Positions 9,163 through 17,423 of a stretch of DNA of 64,000 bases are shown piece after piece. The position numbers and the translations under genes are program-made. Position 1 is the stretch's first letter. Each line of letters begins with the position of its first letter. Under the pieces are notes generated by a model. That model made no database searches. It was not told the origin of the DNA and saw only the letters and a program-made list of their open reading frames with translations. Source of the DNA: Rhizobium sp. Pop5 (lineage in GTDB: Bacteria; Pseudomonadota; Alphaproteobacteria; Rhizobiales; Rhizobiaceae). The DNA is taken from positions 3,304,001-3,368,000 of the forward strand of contig NZ_CP099399.1 of NCBI RefSeq assembly GCF_024721175.1. Reading direction: 5' to 3'.

Positions 9163-9816
9163 TCAATCCTCAAACCGTGGCGCTTTTTCGTCAAGCATCG
9201 CATTGACATCGGCGACGACCGAGGGGGCACGGCCGGGCTCGCCGAAGACCGCCAGCCGCAGCGCCACGAACTCGGCGCCGGTCTCGGCAACCGCAAGCGC
9301 CGAGGCCGGATCGGTGCCGCCCATGACGATGCAGGGAATCTCGATCATCGAGGCCCACCATTCGCCGAGCGCAAGGTTCTTTGGATGCGCCTCAGGTTTG
9401 ATATCGCCGTCGAGCTTGCCGAAGAAGATGTAGTCCGGCCTGACTTCGCCGATCTCCAGCGCATGATGCCGGTCGGCCGCATTACCGCCGCCGACGATCA
9501 GCTTCGGTGCGTGCTTGTCGATCGCTTCCGACAGCGCCTCCGCGTTTCCGGAAAGGTGCAGGCCGTCGGCCTTGGCCCGCCCCGCGACGCGGCTGTCGCC
9601 GGCAATCAGCGCCGCGGCACCCGCATCCTGGATCAGCGGCACCAGCTTCTCGGCATGTTTCTGGAAGGTGCCGTCGTCGAGCCCGTATTGCGGCAGGATC
9701 ACCGAGGCGACGTCGCCGCCTTTCAGGGCGTCGGCGATGATCTTTGCCTGCTCGTCGGCATCGGCGATATCGGGTGCGATGAGCACAAGGCGGCAGCGGT
9801 TTTCCGGTTCGGTCAT
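9163..9816 (-). CDS. Thiamine-phosphate synthase-like (ThiE/TenI fold) protein
   Basis: 217-residue TIM-barrel protein of the ThiE/TenI superfamily. ThiE couples HMP pyrophosphate to the thiazole phosphate. Family features seen: LVLIAPDI at strand 1, ALIAGDSRVAGRAKADGLHL, PDYIFFGKL and a phosphate-binding IPCIVMGGTDPASALAV near the C-terminus. The usual GPxFPTxTK substrate loop is replaced by GKLDGDIKPEAHPKN, so the substrate may differ; the annotation is at family level. It precedes the Sel1 gene on the same strand with a 10-base gap, and is divergent from the TauE/SafE gene. Confidence 0.75.
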   Translation of the reverse strand: MTEPENRCRLVLIAPDIADADEQAKIIADALKGGDVASVILPQYGLDDGTFQKHAEKLVPLIQDAGAAALIAGDSRVAGRAKADGLHLSGNAEALSEAIDKHAPKLIVGGGNAADRHHALEIGEVRPDYIFFGKLDGDIKPEAHPKNLALGEWWASMIEIPCIVMGGTDPASALAVAETGAEFVALRLAVFGEPGRAPSVVADVNAMLDEKAPRFED

Positions 9817-9923
9817 GGGGTCTTTCCGTTTCCTGCGAATTCCTCCTCGAAATGGCGGATCCGCACTCGTTTTGTGTGAGTAGTTCCGTTAGAGGAGGCT
9901 TGCAAGGGGAGGACGTCGAAAGC

Positions 9924-10688
9924 ATGCCGCAGGACTTATCATTCTATTACGCTGCCGTACCTGCCGTTCTGCTGGTGGGTCTTGCCAAAGGCGGCATGGG
10001 CGACGCTTTGTCGCTGATCGGTTTGCCCTTCCTCGCCCTTGTCGTCTCGCCGGTCGAGGCGGCGGCGATCCTGCTGCCGATCCTGGTCTTCATGGACATA
10101 ATTTCTCTCGTCGTCTGGCGCGGGCATGGCGACTGGGCCACGCTAAAAATCATGCTGCCAGGCGCGATCTTCGGCATCGGGCTCGGCTGGGCGACCTCGG
10201 CGATCGTTCCGGGCAATATGCTGCGTATCGTCATCGGAGCGGTGACCATCCTCTTCTGCCTGCGCTATTTCTGGAACAATTTCGGCCCCGGCGCCGGCAA
10301 GGTGATTCCGCCGCGCGGCCAGCGGCCGGTGGCGGCCGGTCTCTGGGGCACGTTCTCCGGCTACGGCAGCTTCGTCGCCCATGCCGGCGGCGCCCCCTTC
10401 CAGATCTATGCGTTGCCGCTCAAACTGCAGCCGCGCGAATATACCGGCACCAGCGTGCGCTTTTTCGCGATCCTCAACGCCATCAAGCTGATCCCCTATT
10501 TCGCGCTCGGCCAGCTCGACACGCACAATCTTGCGACCTCGGCAACGCTTCTGCCCTTCGCGCCTCTCGCTACCCTTGCCGGCGCCTGGTGCGTGCGGCG
10601 CATGAGGCCGGAGATCTTCTATCCCTTCATGTATGCCATGGCACTGATCGCCGCCTTCCTGATCGTGCGTGAGGGCCTAAGCGGCTGA
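9924..10688 (+). CDS. TauE/SafE family membrane permease
   Basis: 254-residue polytopic inner-membrane protein of the TauE/SafE (DUF81) family, linked to export or import of sulfite, sulfoacetate and other organic anions. It has about eight hydrophobic segments, with the duplicated family motif GLAKGGMGDALSLIGLPFL near the start and GTFSGYGSFVAHAGGAPFQI at about 155-175. The ATG at 9924 follows a strong AGGGGAGGA site at 9904-9912, so the longer frame from 9852 is rejected. The substrate is unknown. Confidence 0.88.
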   Translation: MPQDLSFYYAAVPAVLLVGLAKGGMGDALSLIGLPFLALVVSPVEAAAILLPILVFMDIISLVVWRGHGDWATLKIMLPGAIFGIGLGWATSAIVPGNMLRIVIGAVTILFCLRYFWNNFGPGAGKVIPPRGQRPVAAGLWGTFSGYGSFVAHAGGAPFQIYALPLKLQPREYTGTSVRFFAILNAIKLIPYFALGQLDTHNLATSATLLPFAPLATLAGAWCVRRMRPEIFYPFMYAMALIAAFLIVREGLSG

Positions 10689-10758
10689 TAAAGGCCACCC
10701 TACGCTGCAACGCACAATTTCCTTGCCGGAACGGCCGGTTTGACGTAGCTTTCCCGGC

Positions 10759-11019
10759 ATGTCGAACACGGACCCTTTCTCTGCGATTGCCGATCCGAAC
10801 CGGCGGTTTCTGCTGGAAGAATTGCGTCGCGCTCCAAGAACGGTCAACGAGCTCGCCGAAGGCCTGCCGATCAGCCGCCCCGCTGTCTCACAACACCTGA
10901 AGGCGCTGCTCGACAGCAACCTGGTCTCGGTGACCTCGGAAGGCACGAGGCGCATCTACACGGTCAACAACCGCGGCTTCGACAAGCTCAATCTATGGCT
11001 GGATCAATTCTGGGCCTGA
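10759..11019 (+). CDS. ArsR-family winged-helix transcriptional regulator
   Basis: 86-residue DNA-binding protein consisting essentially of a winged helix: FSAIADPNRRFLLEELRRAP, then NELAEGLPISRPAVSQHLKA as the recognition helix-turn-helix, and VTSEGTRRIYTV as the wing. It has no cysteine cluster for metal sensing, so it belongs to the non-metal group of ArsR-like repressors, often paired with an SRPBCC/AHSA1 protein; no such partner follows here. It lies 70 bases after the TauE/SafE gene on the same strand and may regulate it. Confidence 0.88.
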   Translation: MSNTDPFSAIADPNRRFLLEELRRAPRTVNELAEGLPISRPAVSQHLKALLDSNLVSVTSEGTRRIYTVNNRGFDKLNLWLDQFWA

Positions 11020-11220
11020 TGCGTGTTCCCGCCGTGGACACGATGCGGATCACGTGAACCCGCTTGAATATGCCCCATCGTGAAAGCGCCAGCCGCAATG
11101 CCTCAAGCATCGGACTGGCGCAAATCTGGTATGAGATCACCGGATCTTGCTGATTTCAGGCGGAATGGATGGATTTACCTCTTCTAACGCAAGATGATCC
11201 ACCAGGATCTCTTGGGAGGA

Positions 11221-11394
11221 TTAGTGGACGGATGACTTGAGACGCTGAATCTCGTCCTTGATGCGCAACTTGCGGCGCTTGCATTCGGCAATTTCGGTAT
11301 CGGAGATCGAGGGAGCTGTTCTGAGCGCGTGCAACTCCTCCTCGAGTGCTACATGCTTCTTCTGGAGTGATTCAAGATGAGCTTCAACTGTCAT
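11221..11394 (-). CDS. DUF465 (YdcH-like) small coiled-coil protein
   Basis: 57-residue protein of the DUF465/YdcH family, a short helical hairpin (HLESLQKKHVALEEELHALR, then DTEIAECKRRKLRIKDEIQRL). No biochemical function is established for the family. The start at 11394 has a GGAAGG site about eight bases upstream; the open frame extends to 11529 but that part has no family similarity. It is transcribed divergently from a second DUF465 gene at 11623. Confidence 0.85.
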   Translation of the reverse strand: MTVEAHLESLQKKHVALEEELHALRTAPSISDTEIAECKRRKLRIKDEIQRLKSSVH

Positions 11395-11622
11395 TTGACC
11401 CTTCCTTCCTCTTACCTTTCCCCGGCCATCTTCGTCGGGGACCAAGGTGTCAACCGCCGGACTGTGACACATTTTTGAAGGCTTGTCGAAGGCCAAAAGA
11501 TGAAGACTCGATGGCAAATTCATGATCAAGACTAACTAGCCGTTACCTGTATTTGGTGATAGGAGCTTGCGGAAATCATCGGCAGATCGGACAAGATCCG
11601 AGGACGATAACGGGGAATGCAT

Positions 11623-11826
11623 ATGGCCGATCAGGAACAGGCGGATATCAGGCTCATGGTGGCGCGTCTGCGCCAGGAGCACGAAGATTTCGACGCCGCG
11701 ATCAATGCCATGATCCAGACGGGATGCGATGCCCTGCGGGTCCAGCGCATGAAGAAGAAGAAGCTCGTCATCAAGGACAAGCTCTCCAAGCTGGAAGATC
11801 AGATCATCCCTGACATCATCGCCTGA
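11623..11826 (+). CDS. DUF465 (YdcH-like) small coiled-coil protein, second copy
   Basis: 67 residues with the same DUF465 helical hairpin ([19 protein letters not shown], then [20 protein letters not shown]). Two ATGs are possible, 11617 and 11623; 11623 is preferred because CGGGGA ends six bases before it. It precedes purE by 17 bases on the same strand, so it may be read into the purEK unit. The shared family with the divergent gene at 11221-11394 suggests an old inverted duplication. Confidence 0.85.
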   Translation: MADQEQADIRLMVARLRQEHEDFDAAINAMIQTGCDALRVQRMKKKKLVIKDKLSKLEDQIIPDIIA

Positions 11827-11843
11827 GAGGAATAGCCATAGAG

Positions 11844-12338
11844 ATGACAGACAGACCACCCGTCGCCATCATCATGGGCAGCCAGTCCGACTGGGAGACC
11901 ATGAAGAACGCCGCCGACACGCTGGAAGCGTTGGAGATCCCTTATGATGCGCGCATCATTTCGGCTCACCGCACACCCGACAGGCTGGTCAATTTTGCCA
12001 AAGGCGCGCGCGCGGAAGGTTTCAAGGTCATCATCGCCGGCGCCGGCGGCGCTGCGCATCTGCCCGGCATGGCCGCGTCGATGACGCCGCTGCCGGTCTT
12101 CGGCGTGCCGGTCCAGTCGAAAACCATGTCCGGGCAGGACAGCCTGCTTTCCATCGTACAGATGCCGGCGGGCATTCCTGTGGGAACGCTCGCCATCGGC
12201 AAGGCGGGCGCCGTCAACGCCGCCCTTCTCGCCGCCGCCGTGCTTGCCCTCTCCGACGAGGAGATCGCCGACCGGCTCGACGAATGGCGCGAACGCCAGA
12301 GTGCGGCCGTCGCCGAATACCCGATGGACGACCAATGA
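11844..12338 (+). CDS. purE: N5-carboxyaminoimidazole ribonucleotide mutase PurE
   Basis: 164-residue class I PurE, which converts N5-CAIR to CAIR in de novo purine synthesis in the cytoplasm. Signatures: [20 protein letters not shown] at the N-terminus, the AHRTPDR loop, and [27 protein letters not shown] (positions about 64-90). The length is typical. Its stop overlaps the purK start by four bases, the standard purEK arrangement, so both halves of the AIR-to-CAIR step are made together. Confidence 0.96.
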   Translation: MTDRPPVAIIMGSQSDWETMKNAADTLEALEIPYDARIISAHRTPDRLVNFAKGARAEGFKVIIAGAGGAAHLPGMAASMTPLPVFGVPVQSKTMSGQDSLLSIVQMPAGIPVGTLAIGKAGAVNAALLAAAVLALSDEEIADRLDEWRERQSAAVAEYPMDDQ

Positions 12339-13411
12339 ACGCAGCAACGATCGGCATTATCGGCGGCGGCCAGCTCGGCCGCATGCTGGCCATTGCCGCC
12401 GCCAGATTGAATTTCCGCACGATCATCCTCGAGCCGCAGGCCGACTGCCCCGCCGCCCAGCTCGCCAACCGGCAGATCGTCGCCGCCTATGACGATCCGG
12501 CGGCGCTTGCCGAACTCGCGGCCGCCTGCGATCTCGTCACCTACGAATTCGAGAACGTGCCCGTCGCAGCCGCCGAAACGCTTGCTGCGCAGGTCCCGGT
12601 CTATCCGCCCGCCAAAGCGCTGGAAGCTGCCCAGGACCGGCTCGTCGAAAAACGCTTCCTCAATGGCTGCGGCATATCAACCGCCCGCTTCCATGCGATC
12701 GACAGCCAGGCCGATCTCGAGGCGGCGCTCCAGGATTTCGGCGGCCAGGGCGTGCTGAAAACCCGTCGTCTCGGTTATGACGGCAAGGGACAGAAGGTTT
12801 TCCGATCGGCAGCCGACAGTCCTGACGGGGCCTATGCCGCGCTCGGCGCCGTGCCGCTGATCCTCGAAAGCTTCGTCGCCTTCAAGCGCGAGGTCTCGAT
12901 CATAGCCGCGCGCGCGACCGACGGCACGGTCGTCTGTTTCGATCCTGCCGAGAATGTTCACCGCGACGGCATTCTCCACACTTCGACGGTCCCGGCCTCA
13001 ATCCCGGCTGCGACGGCCGACGCCGCCCGCCAAGCGGCCGAAAAGATCCTCGCCGCCTTGAATTATGTCGGCGTCATCGGCATCGAATTCTTTGTGCTCG
13101 CAGACGGTAGCCTCATTGCCAACGAGATGGCTCCCCGCGTGCACAATTCCGGCCACTGGACGGAGGCTGCCTGCGTCGTCAGCCAGTTCGAACAGCATAT
13201 CCGCGCCGTCGCCGGTCTGTCGCTCGGCAGTGGCGAGCGGCACTCGGACTGCGTCATGCAGAACCTGATCGGCGACGATATCCTTGCCGTTCCCGACTGG
13301 CTGCGGCGACCCGATACGCTGGTCCATCTCTACGGCAAGAGCGATTGGCGCCCCGGCCGCAAGATGGGCCATGTCACCACGGTGACGCCGAAATCGCCGA
13401 TTTCCCGGTGA
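12335..13411 (+). CDS. purK: N5-carboxyaminoimidazole ribonucleotide synthase PurK
   Basis: 358-residue ATP-grasp enzyme that makes N5-CAIR from AIR, ATP and bicarbonate, the substrate of PurE. It starts [20 protein letters not shown], has the ATP-grasp Lys region [14 protein letters not shown], the substrate segment [17 protein letters not shown], and [19 protein letters not shown] near residue 265. The start at 12335 overlaps purE by ATGA; the frame open from 12284 is internal to purE. It is followed by the structured region before rpmJ. Confidence 0.96.
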   Translation: MNAATIGIIGGGQLGRMLAIAAARLNFRTIILEPQADCPAAQLANRQIVAAYDDPAALAELAAACDLVTYEFENVPVAAAETLAAQVPVYPPAKALEAAQDRLVEKRFLNGCGISTARFHAIDSQADLEAALQDFGGQGVLKTRRLGYDGKGQKVFRSAADSPDGAYAALGAVPLILESFVAFKREVSIIAARATDGTVVCFDPAENVHRDGILHTSTVPASIPAATADAARQAAEKILAALNYVGVIGIEFFVLADGSLIANEMAPRVHNSGHWTEAACVVSQFEQHIRAVAGLSLGSGERHSDCVMQNLIGDDILAVPDWLRRPDTLVHLYGKSDWRPGRKMGHVTTVTPKSPISR

Positions 13412-13451
13412 GAAAACGCGGCCAAGCCCCGGGAAAAACACCTTCATGCGG

Positions 13452-13480
13452 TTGACATACATAAGGTGACGGGGTATCTG
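13452..13480 (+). promoter_or_regulatory. Sigma-70-like promoter between purK and rpmJ
   Basis: TTGACA at 13452-13457 and TATCTG at 13475-13480 are separated by exactly 17 bases, the best -35/-10 pair noticed by eye in the window. It would start transcription near 13487 and serve rpmJ at 13577. The boxes lie inside the inverted repeats described among the findings, and a terminator-like hairpin begins only about ten bases after the predicted start, so its use is uncertain. Confidence 0.5.
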
Positions 13481-13495
13481 CTCCCCCACCTAAAG

Positions 13496-13519
13496 AGCGC
13501 GCCCCGACGGCGCGCTTTT
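13496..13519 (+). terminator. Terminator-like hairpin upstream of rpmJ
   Basis: AGCGCGCC (13496-13503), loop CCGAC, GGCGCGCT (13509-13516) forms an 8-bp GC-rich stem that runs straight into TTTT. It looks like the rho-independent end of the purEK transcript, or an attenuator in front of rpmJ. The T-run is short, so efficiency may be partial. Confidence 0.6.
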
Positions 13520-13576
13520 GATTGTTAAAGATACGGGCGAATGTGAATTCCCCCATAGAGATCGCGGATCAGAAAA

Positions 13577-13702
13577 ATGAAGATCAAGAATTCGCTCAAG
13601 TCGCTCAAGGCTCGCCATCGTGACAACCGTCTGGTTCGCCGCAAGGGCCGCATCTACATCATCAATAAGCTGAACCCGCGCTACAAGGCTCGTCAGGGCT
13701 GA
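13577..13702 (+). CDS. rpmJ: 50S ribosomal protein L36, zinc-independent form
   Basis: 41-residue protein beginning [18 protein letters not shown] and ending NPRYKARQG, a recognisable L36 of the large ribosomal subunit. It lacks the cysteines and histidine that bind zinc in the C+ form, so it is the C- type. The short basic sequence (about one third Lys plus Arg) is as expected. It stands alone, outside the large ribosomal operon, behind its own promoter-like sequence and structured leader. Confidence 0.93.
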   Translation: MKIKNSLKSLKARHRDNRLVRRKGRIYIINKLNPRYKARQG

Positions 13703-13813
13703 TTTCGCGCGTCCGGATCGCCTTGCCGCGCGAGCTGCGCACGCAACCATATCCGGTGGGTCGCTACGGTGATCACGTCAAATTTGTTTGATCTTCGGCA
13801 TTGGCGGGCTAAT

Positions 13814-14428
13814 ATGTCCGCCATGCGCTTTTTTGCTTTGACGTCTGCGGCACTGCCGCTCGCTCTGATCCTGCTCACCTCCGCCCTTCCGGCCGCCGCC
13901 GCGGAAAAGGACGTCATCGTCGAGCAGAAGAATGTCAACAGCTCGCCGAAACAGCGCCTCGACCAGCTCTTCAGCCAGCTGAAACGCGAGCGCGACCCCG
14001 ACAAGGCCAGCGGCATCGCCAACGAAATCCGCATGGAATGGAACGATTCCGGCAGCGCCACGATCAATCTCTTGATGCAGTGGGCCGACAAGGCGATCGA
14101 GGAAAAACGCAATCCGGCCGCCCTCGACTTCCTCGACGAGGCAATCGCGCTGAAGCCGGATTATGCCGAGAGCTGGAATCGCCGCGCCACGCTGAATTTC
14201 ATCATGGGCAACTATCGCAAGTCGATGTCCGACATCGAGCACGTGCTGGATCTTGAGCCGCGCCACTTCGGCGCGCTCTCCGGCATGGCGGCGATCCTCA
14301 GCAATGCTGGCAACGATCAGCTGGCCTTGAAGGCCTGGGAGCAGTTCCTCACCATCTATCCGGCCGAACGCACGGCGCAGGAACAGCTCAACACGCTGTC
14401 GGAAAAACTCGCCGGCAACCGCACCTGA
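13814..14428 (+). CDS. Secreted tetratricopeptide-repeat protein
   Basis: 204-residue protein with a signal peptide (MSAMRFFALTSAALPLALIL, cleavage probably after ALPAAAA) followed by TPR helices: KRNPAALDFLDEAIALKPDY, AESWNRRATLNFIMGNYRKS, MSDIEHVLDLEPRHFGALSG and a last repeat to about residue 190. TPRs mediate protein contacts, so it is probably a periplasmic assembly or adaptor factor; the partner is unknown. ATGs at 13814 and 13823 both fit; 13814 has a GGCGGG upstream. The frame open from 13769 only adds non-signal sequence. Confidence 0.82.
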   Translation: MSAMRFFALTSAALPLALILLTSALPAAAAEKDVIVEQKNVNSSPKQRLDQLFSQLKRERDPDKASGIANEIRMEWNDSGSATINLLMQWADKAIEEKRNPAALDFLDEAIALKPDYAESWNRRATLNFIMGNYRKSMSDIEHVLDLEPRHFGALSGMAAILSNAGNDQLALKAWEQFLTIYPAERTAQEQLNTLSEKLAGNRT

Positions 14429-14544
14429 TCCTGGCTCGCCGATCTTGACGCGCCCTCGCCGAGCAATTCTCGAACGTCGGGCAAAACAGATGCAACGCTT
14501 CGCCCGCCCCGCAGGAACCGCCGCAATTTTCGTCCGTTGAGATC

Positions 14545-15600
14545 ATGTTCGCAGAAGTTTCCGCCCTTCTCGCCCCGCTCGCCGCCGCCATCGGCTATTC
14601 CTTCTACAAGGCGCGGCAAATCGAACAGGCATATCCGAATATCGGCGAGCTGACAGATGTCGGCGGCTACCGCATGAACGCCGTCCACATCCCCCGTCCC
14701 GAAAATGCGGATCTGCCGGCGCTCGTCTTCATTCACGGCGCCAGCGGCAACCTGCTCGATCAGGTCGTTGCTTTCCGCGCAGCACTCGAGGGCCGGGCGG
14801 AAATGCTTTTCGTCGATCGCCCCGGCCACGGCTATTCCGAGCGCGGCGGCCCCGAGAACGCCGTCCCCTCCGGCCAGGCGGATGCGATCGCCCGGCTGAT
14901 GGAAAAGCGCGGCATCGAGAAGGCGATCATTATCGGCCATTCCTTCGGCGGCGCGATAACCGCGGCCTTCGGCCTGCGCCATCCAGAAAAGACGGCTGGC
15001 CTGCTCTTTCTCGCACCCGCCACCCATCCCTGGCCGGGCGGCATCGACTGGTATTATCACGTGGCGACCACGCCTGTTATCGGCTGGCTCTTCAATCACG
15101 CAGTCGTCGTGCCGCTCGGGCTGCGCCGGCTGGAGCGCGGCACGCTGAACGTCTTCCGTCCCAATCCACGCCCTGCCGATTACATCGAAAAGACCGGTCC
15201 GTCGCTGGTGCTGCGACCCGACGCTTTCCACAACAATGCGGCCGATTTCAAAAGGCTGCTCGCCTATGTAAAGGAGCAGTCGACGCTCTATTCGCAGATC
15301 ACCGCACCGACCGTCATCATAACAGGCGACAGCGACGAGATCGTCTGGGAACACCTGCATTCACGCGGCCTTGCCCGCGATATATCGGGATCTGAGCTCA
15401 TCACCGTTGCCGGCGTCGGCCATAAGCCGGATTACCTCGCAACCGATGTCGCCATCGCCGCCATGGAAAAGATCGCCGGCAAGCCGCGCGACCTGCAGGC
15501 AATCGCTCGCAGGGCCGAGGAAAGGCTTGCCGCCGCATCAACCGATCGTTTGGCCGAAACCGCACCGTCGCTGGCGCCGAGCGCGCTGCACGGCACATGA
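14545..15600 (+). CDS. Alpha/beta hydrolase
   Basis: 351-residue alpha/beta-hydrolase-fold enzyme with an N-terminal hydrophobic anchor or signal (MFAEVSALLAPLAAAIGYSF). The oxyanion-hole region is VFIHGASGN, the nucleophile elbow is GHSFGG (Ser133), the acid is the Asp in TGDSDEIVW and the catalytic His is in GVGHKPDY. RPGHGYS is typical of epoxide-hydrolase/haloalkane-type relatives. A 45-residue Ala-rich tail follows the catalytic domain. The substrate cannot be predicted. It is convergent with the SDR gene that ends at 15660. Confidence 0.87.
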   Translation: MFAEVSALLAPLAAAIGYSFYKARQIEQAYPNIGELTDVGGYRMNAVHIPRPENADLPALVFIHGASGNLLDQVVAFRAALEGRAEMLFVDRPGHGYSERGGPENAVPSGQADAIARLMEKRGIEKAIIIGHSFGGAITAAFGLRHPEKTAGLLFLAPATHPWPGGIDWYYHVATTPVIGWLFNHAVVVPLGLRRLERGTLNVFRPNPRPADYIEKTGPSLVLRPDAFHNNAADFKRLLAYVKEQSTLYSQITAPTVIITGDSDEIVWEHLHSRGLARDISGSELITVAGVGHKPDYLATDVAIAAMEKIAGKPRDLQAIARRAEERLAAASTDRLAETAPSLAPSALHGT

Positions 15601-15659
15601 CTTCTCCGGCTTGGAATTTTCCGCCGACAAGACGATCCGCAGCCCGCGGGACATCTGCT

Positions 15660-16376
15660 TCATGTGCCGAAACGCAGACCGCCATCGCAGGTGAGGACAT
15701 GGCCACTCATGAAGCCGTTTCCGACCAGGAAAGCGATCGCCTCCGCGATATCCTCCGGCCTGCCGACACGGCCGACCGGCGTGCGGCCGGCGAAATCCGC
15801 AAAGACGCCGTCGCGTTGCTCCGGCGCCAGGAAACTCCACCAGGGCGTATCGACGACACCCGGGGAGACACCATTAACGCGCAACGGCTTCAGTTCCGCC
15901 GCAAGCACCGGCACCATCGCCTCGATGCCGGCGTTGACGGCCGCAAGTCCCGCCGTGCCGGGCATTGCGGCCTGGGCGCTGACCGCCGAGACGAAGGTGA
16001 TGCTGCCGCCCGGCTGCAGGAATGGTAATGCCGCCTGGGCCGCAGCCGCATGCGGAATAAGCTTACTCCGGAATCCGGCGAGCAGATCCGCCATGTCGAG
16101 CGTGGCGAAGGGTCCGGCGCCATGGCCGCTTCCCATCGCCAGCACCAGATGAGCGAACGCACCGATCCGGTCGAAAGCCTCGCCAAGTGCGGAAAGCTCC
16201 GACGCATCGAGCACGAGGTTGCGGATATCGCCGTTGAGCGAAGCCTTCGCGGCGGCGAGCTTTTCGCCGTCGCGGCCCGCGATGGTGACCGTATACTCCT
16301 GTTTCAAAAGTAATTTTGCCGTGGCAAAGCCGATGCCGGAAGAACCGCCGATGACGACCACATGCTGCAATGACAT
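15660..16376 (-). CDS. SDR-fold protein lacking the catalytic Tyr and Lys
   Basis: 238-residue short-chain dehydrogenase-like protein with an intact nucleotide-binding start (VVVIGGSSGIGFATAKLLLK) and the C-terminal SDR block LRVNGVSPGVVDTPWW. The active-site helix reads GTAGLAAVNAGIEAM where YxxxK is expected: the Tyr position is Leu144 and the Lys position Asn148, and the NNAG motif is replaced by LAMGSG. It may be a non-enzymatic NAD(P)-binding protein or use another mechanism. It is divergent from an MmyB-type HTH regulator (16505-17347), which probably controls it. Confidence 0.8.
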   Translation of the reverse strand: MSLQHVVVIGGSSGIGFATAKLLLKQEYTVTIAGRDGEKLAAAKASLNGDIRNLVLDASELSALGEAFDRIGAFAHLVLAMGSGHGAGPFATLDMADLLAGFRSKLIPHAAAAQAALPFLQPGGSITFVSAVSAQAAMPGTAGLAAVNAGIEAMVPVLAAELKPLRVNGVSPGVVDTPWWSFLAPEQRDGVFADFAGRTPVGRVGRPEDIAEAIAFLVGNGFMSGHVLTCDGGLRFGT

Positions 16377-16504
16377 GATGCTGCTCCTTGAATTGATCGA
16401 GCCGCATGCACTTCAATCGCCTGCGACACCTGCATCATGCGTGCCCTGAAAACTCCAAACAGTTCCGATTTTATCCTGGTATCGATACTGATATGATTGC
16501 CGTC

Positions 16505-17347
16505 ATGGACCAAAGAGCCGACACATTCGAAGCCCGCCGCCGCGAGTTCGCGGCCTTCCTGCGCTCCCGTCGCGAACGGCTGACGCCGTCCGATGTCGGC
16601 CTGCCAGAAGGCTTTCGGCGGCGCACGCCGGGTCTGCGCCGTGAAGAACTCGCCATGCTCGCCGGTGTCGGCACCACCTGGTACACATGGCTGGAGCAGG
16701 GCCGTGACATCAGACCCTCCGCACAGGTGCTCAACGCCCTTGCCGACGCGCTGCGCCTCGATGAAGCCGAGCGGCAGCATCTCTTTACTCTCAACAATCG
16801 CCAGCCACCGCAGGCAATATCCTCGACGCCGGAATGTGTCGACGAGCCGCTGCAGCGCATGCTCGCCAACCTGACCCATCAGCCGGCCTATGTGCTCGGC
16901 CGCCGATGGGACGTGCTCGCCTGGAACCGTGCCGCCGAGGTGCTTTTCGGTGGTTACGATACGCTGGACGGCGACGAGCGCAACATCATGCATCGCCTCT
17001 TCGCCGACCCCGCGCATCGCAGGCTGCTTGTCGATTGGGAGGCGGTTGCCCGCATGTCGCTGGCGATGTTCCGCGCCGACAGCGCGCGTTATGCCGGCGA
17101 TCCGGACTTCGAGCGGCTGATCGCGCTGCTGAAACAGGCGAGCGGCGAGTTTCGGGACTGGTGGCAGCGCCACGAGGTCGTCAGCCCGCTATCCGGCGTC
17201 AAACGCATCGATCATCCGACAAAAGGCCGCATGTGCTTCGAGCATACCGGTCTGACCGTGACGAACCGGCCGGAGATGAAGCTCATCGTCTATACGCCGC
17301 TCGATGACGACGACACCAACAGGAAACTCGCCGAACTCCTCGCATAA
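16505..17347 (+). CDS. XRE-family regulator with MmyB-like ligand-binding domain
   Basis: 280-residue transcription factor. The N-terminal helix-turn-helix (about 10-85) contains RRTPGLRREELAMLAGVGTT and WYTWLEQGRDIRPSAQVLNA, the hallmark of this regulator group. The C-terminal half (about 105-275), beginning PAYVLGRRWDVLAWNRAAEV, is the PAS-like MmyB ligand-binding domain. Such regulators usually act on a divergent oxidoreductase gene; here that is the SDR at 15660-16376, 128 bases away. ATG 16493 is an alternative start; neither has a strong ribosome-binding site. Confidence 0.87.
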   Translation: MDQRADTFEARRREFAAFLRSRRERLTPSDVGLPEGFRRRTPGLRREELAMLAGVGTTWYTWLEQGRDIRPSAQVLNALADALRLDEAERQHLFTLNNRQPPQAISSTPECVDEPLQRMLANLTHQPAYVLGRRWDVLAWNRAAEVLFGGYDTLDGDERNIMHRLFADPAHRRLLVDWEAVARMSLAMFRADSARYAGDPDFERLIALLKQASGEFRDWWQRHEVVSPLSGVKRIDHPTKGRMCFEHTGLTVTNRPEMKLIVYTPLDDDDTNRKLAELLA

Positions 17348-17423
17348 AGGCGAATCCTTTGCATTGCCTCGGGCTGAGGCAGTCCCATATGTCTTTCCAT
17401 CATTGTCCACAGGAGGGGAAACC

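Noticed and set aside
13412..13576. Possible 6S RNA gene downstream of purK
   Set aside because: I recall 6S RNA being linked to purK in some alphaproteobacteria, but the spacer is only 165 bases, contains a promoter and a terminator close together, and I could not fold a long closing stem with a central bubble.
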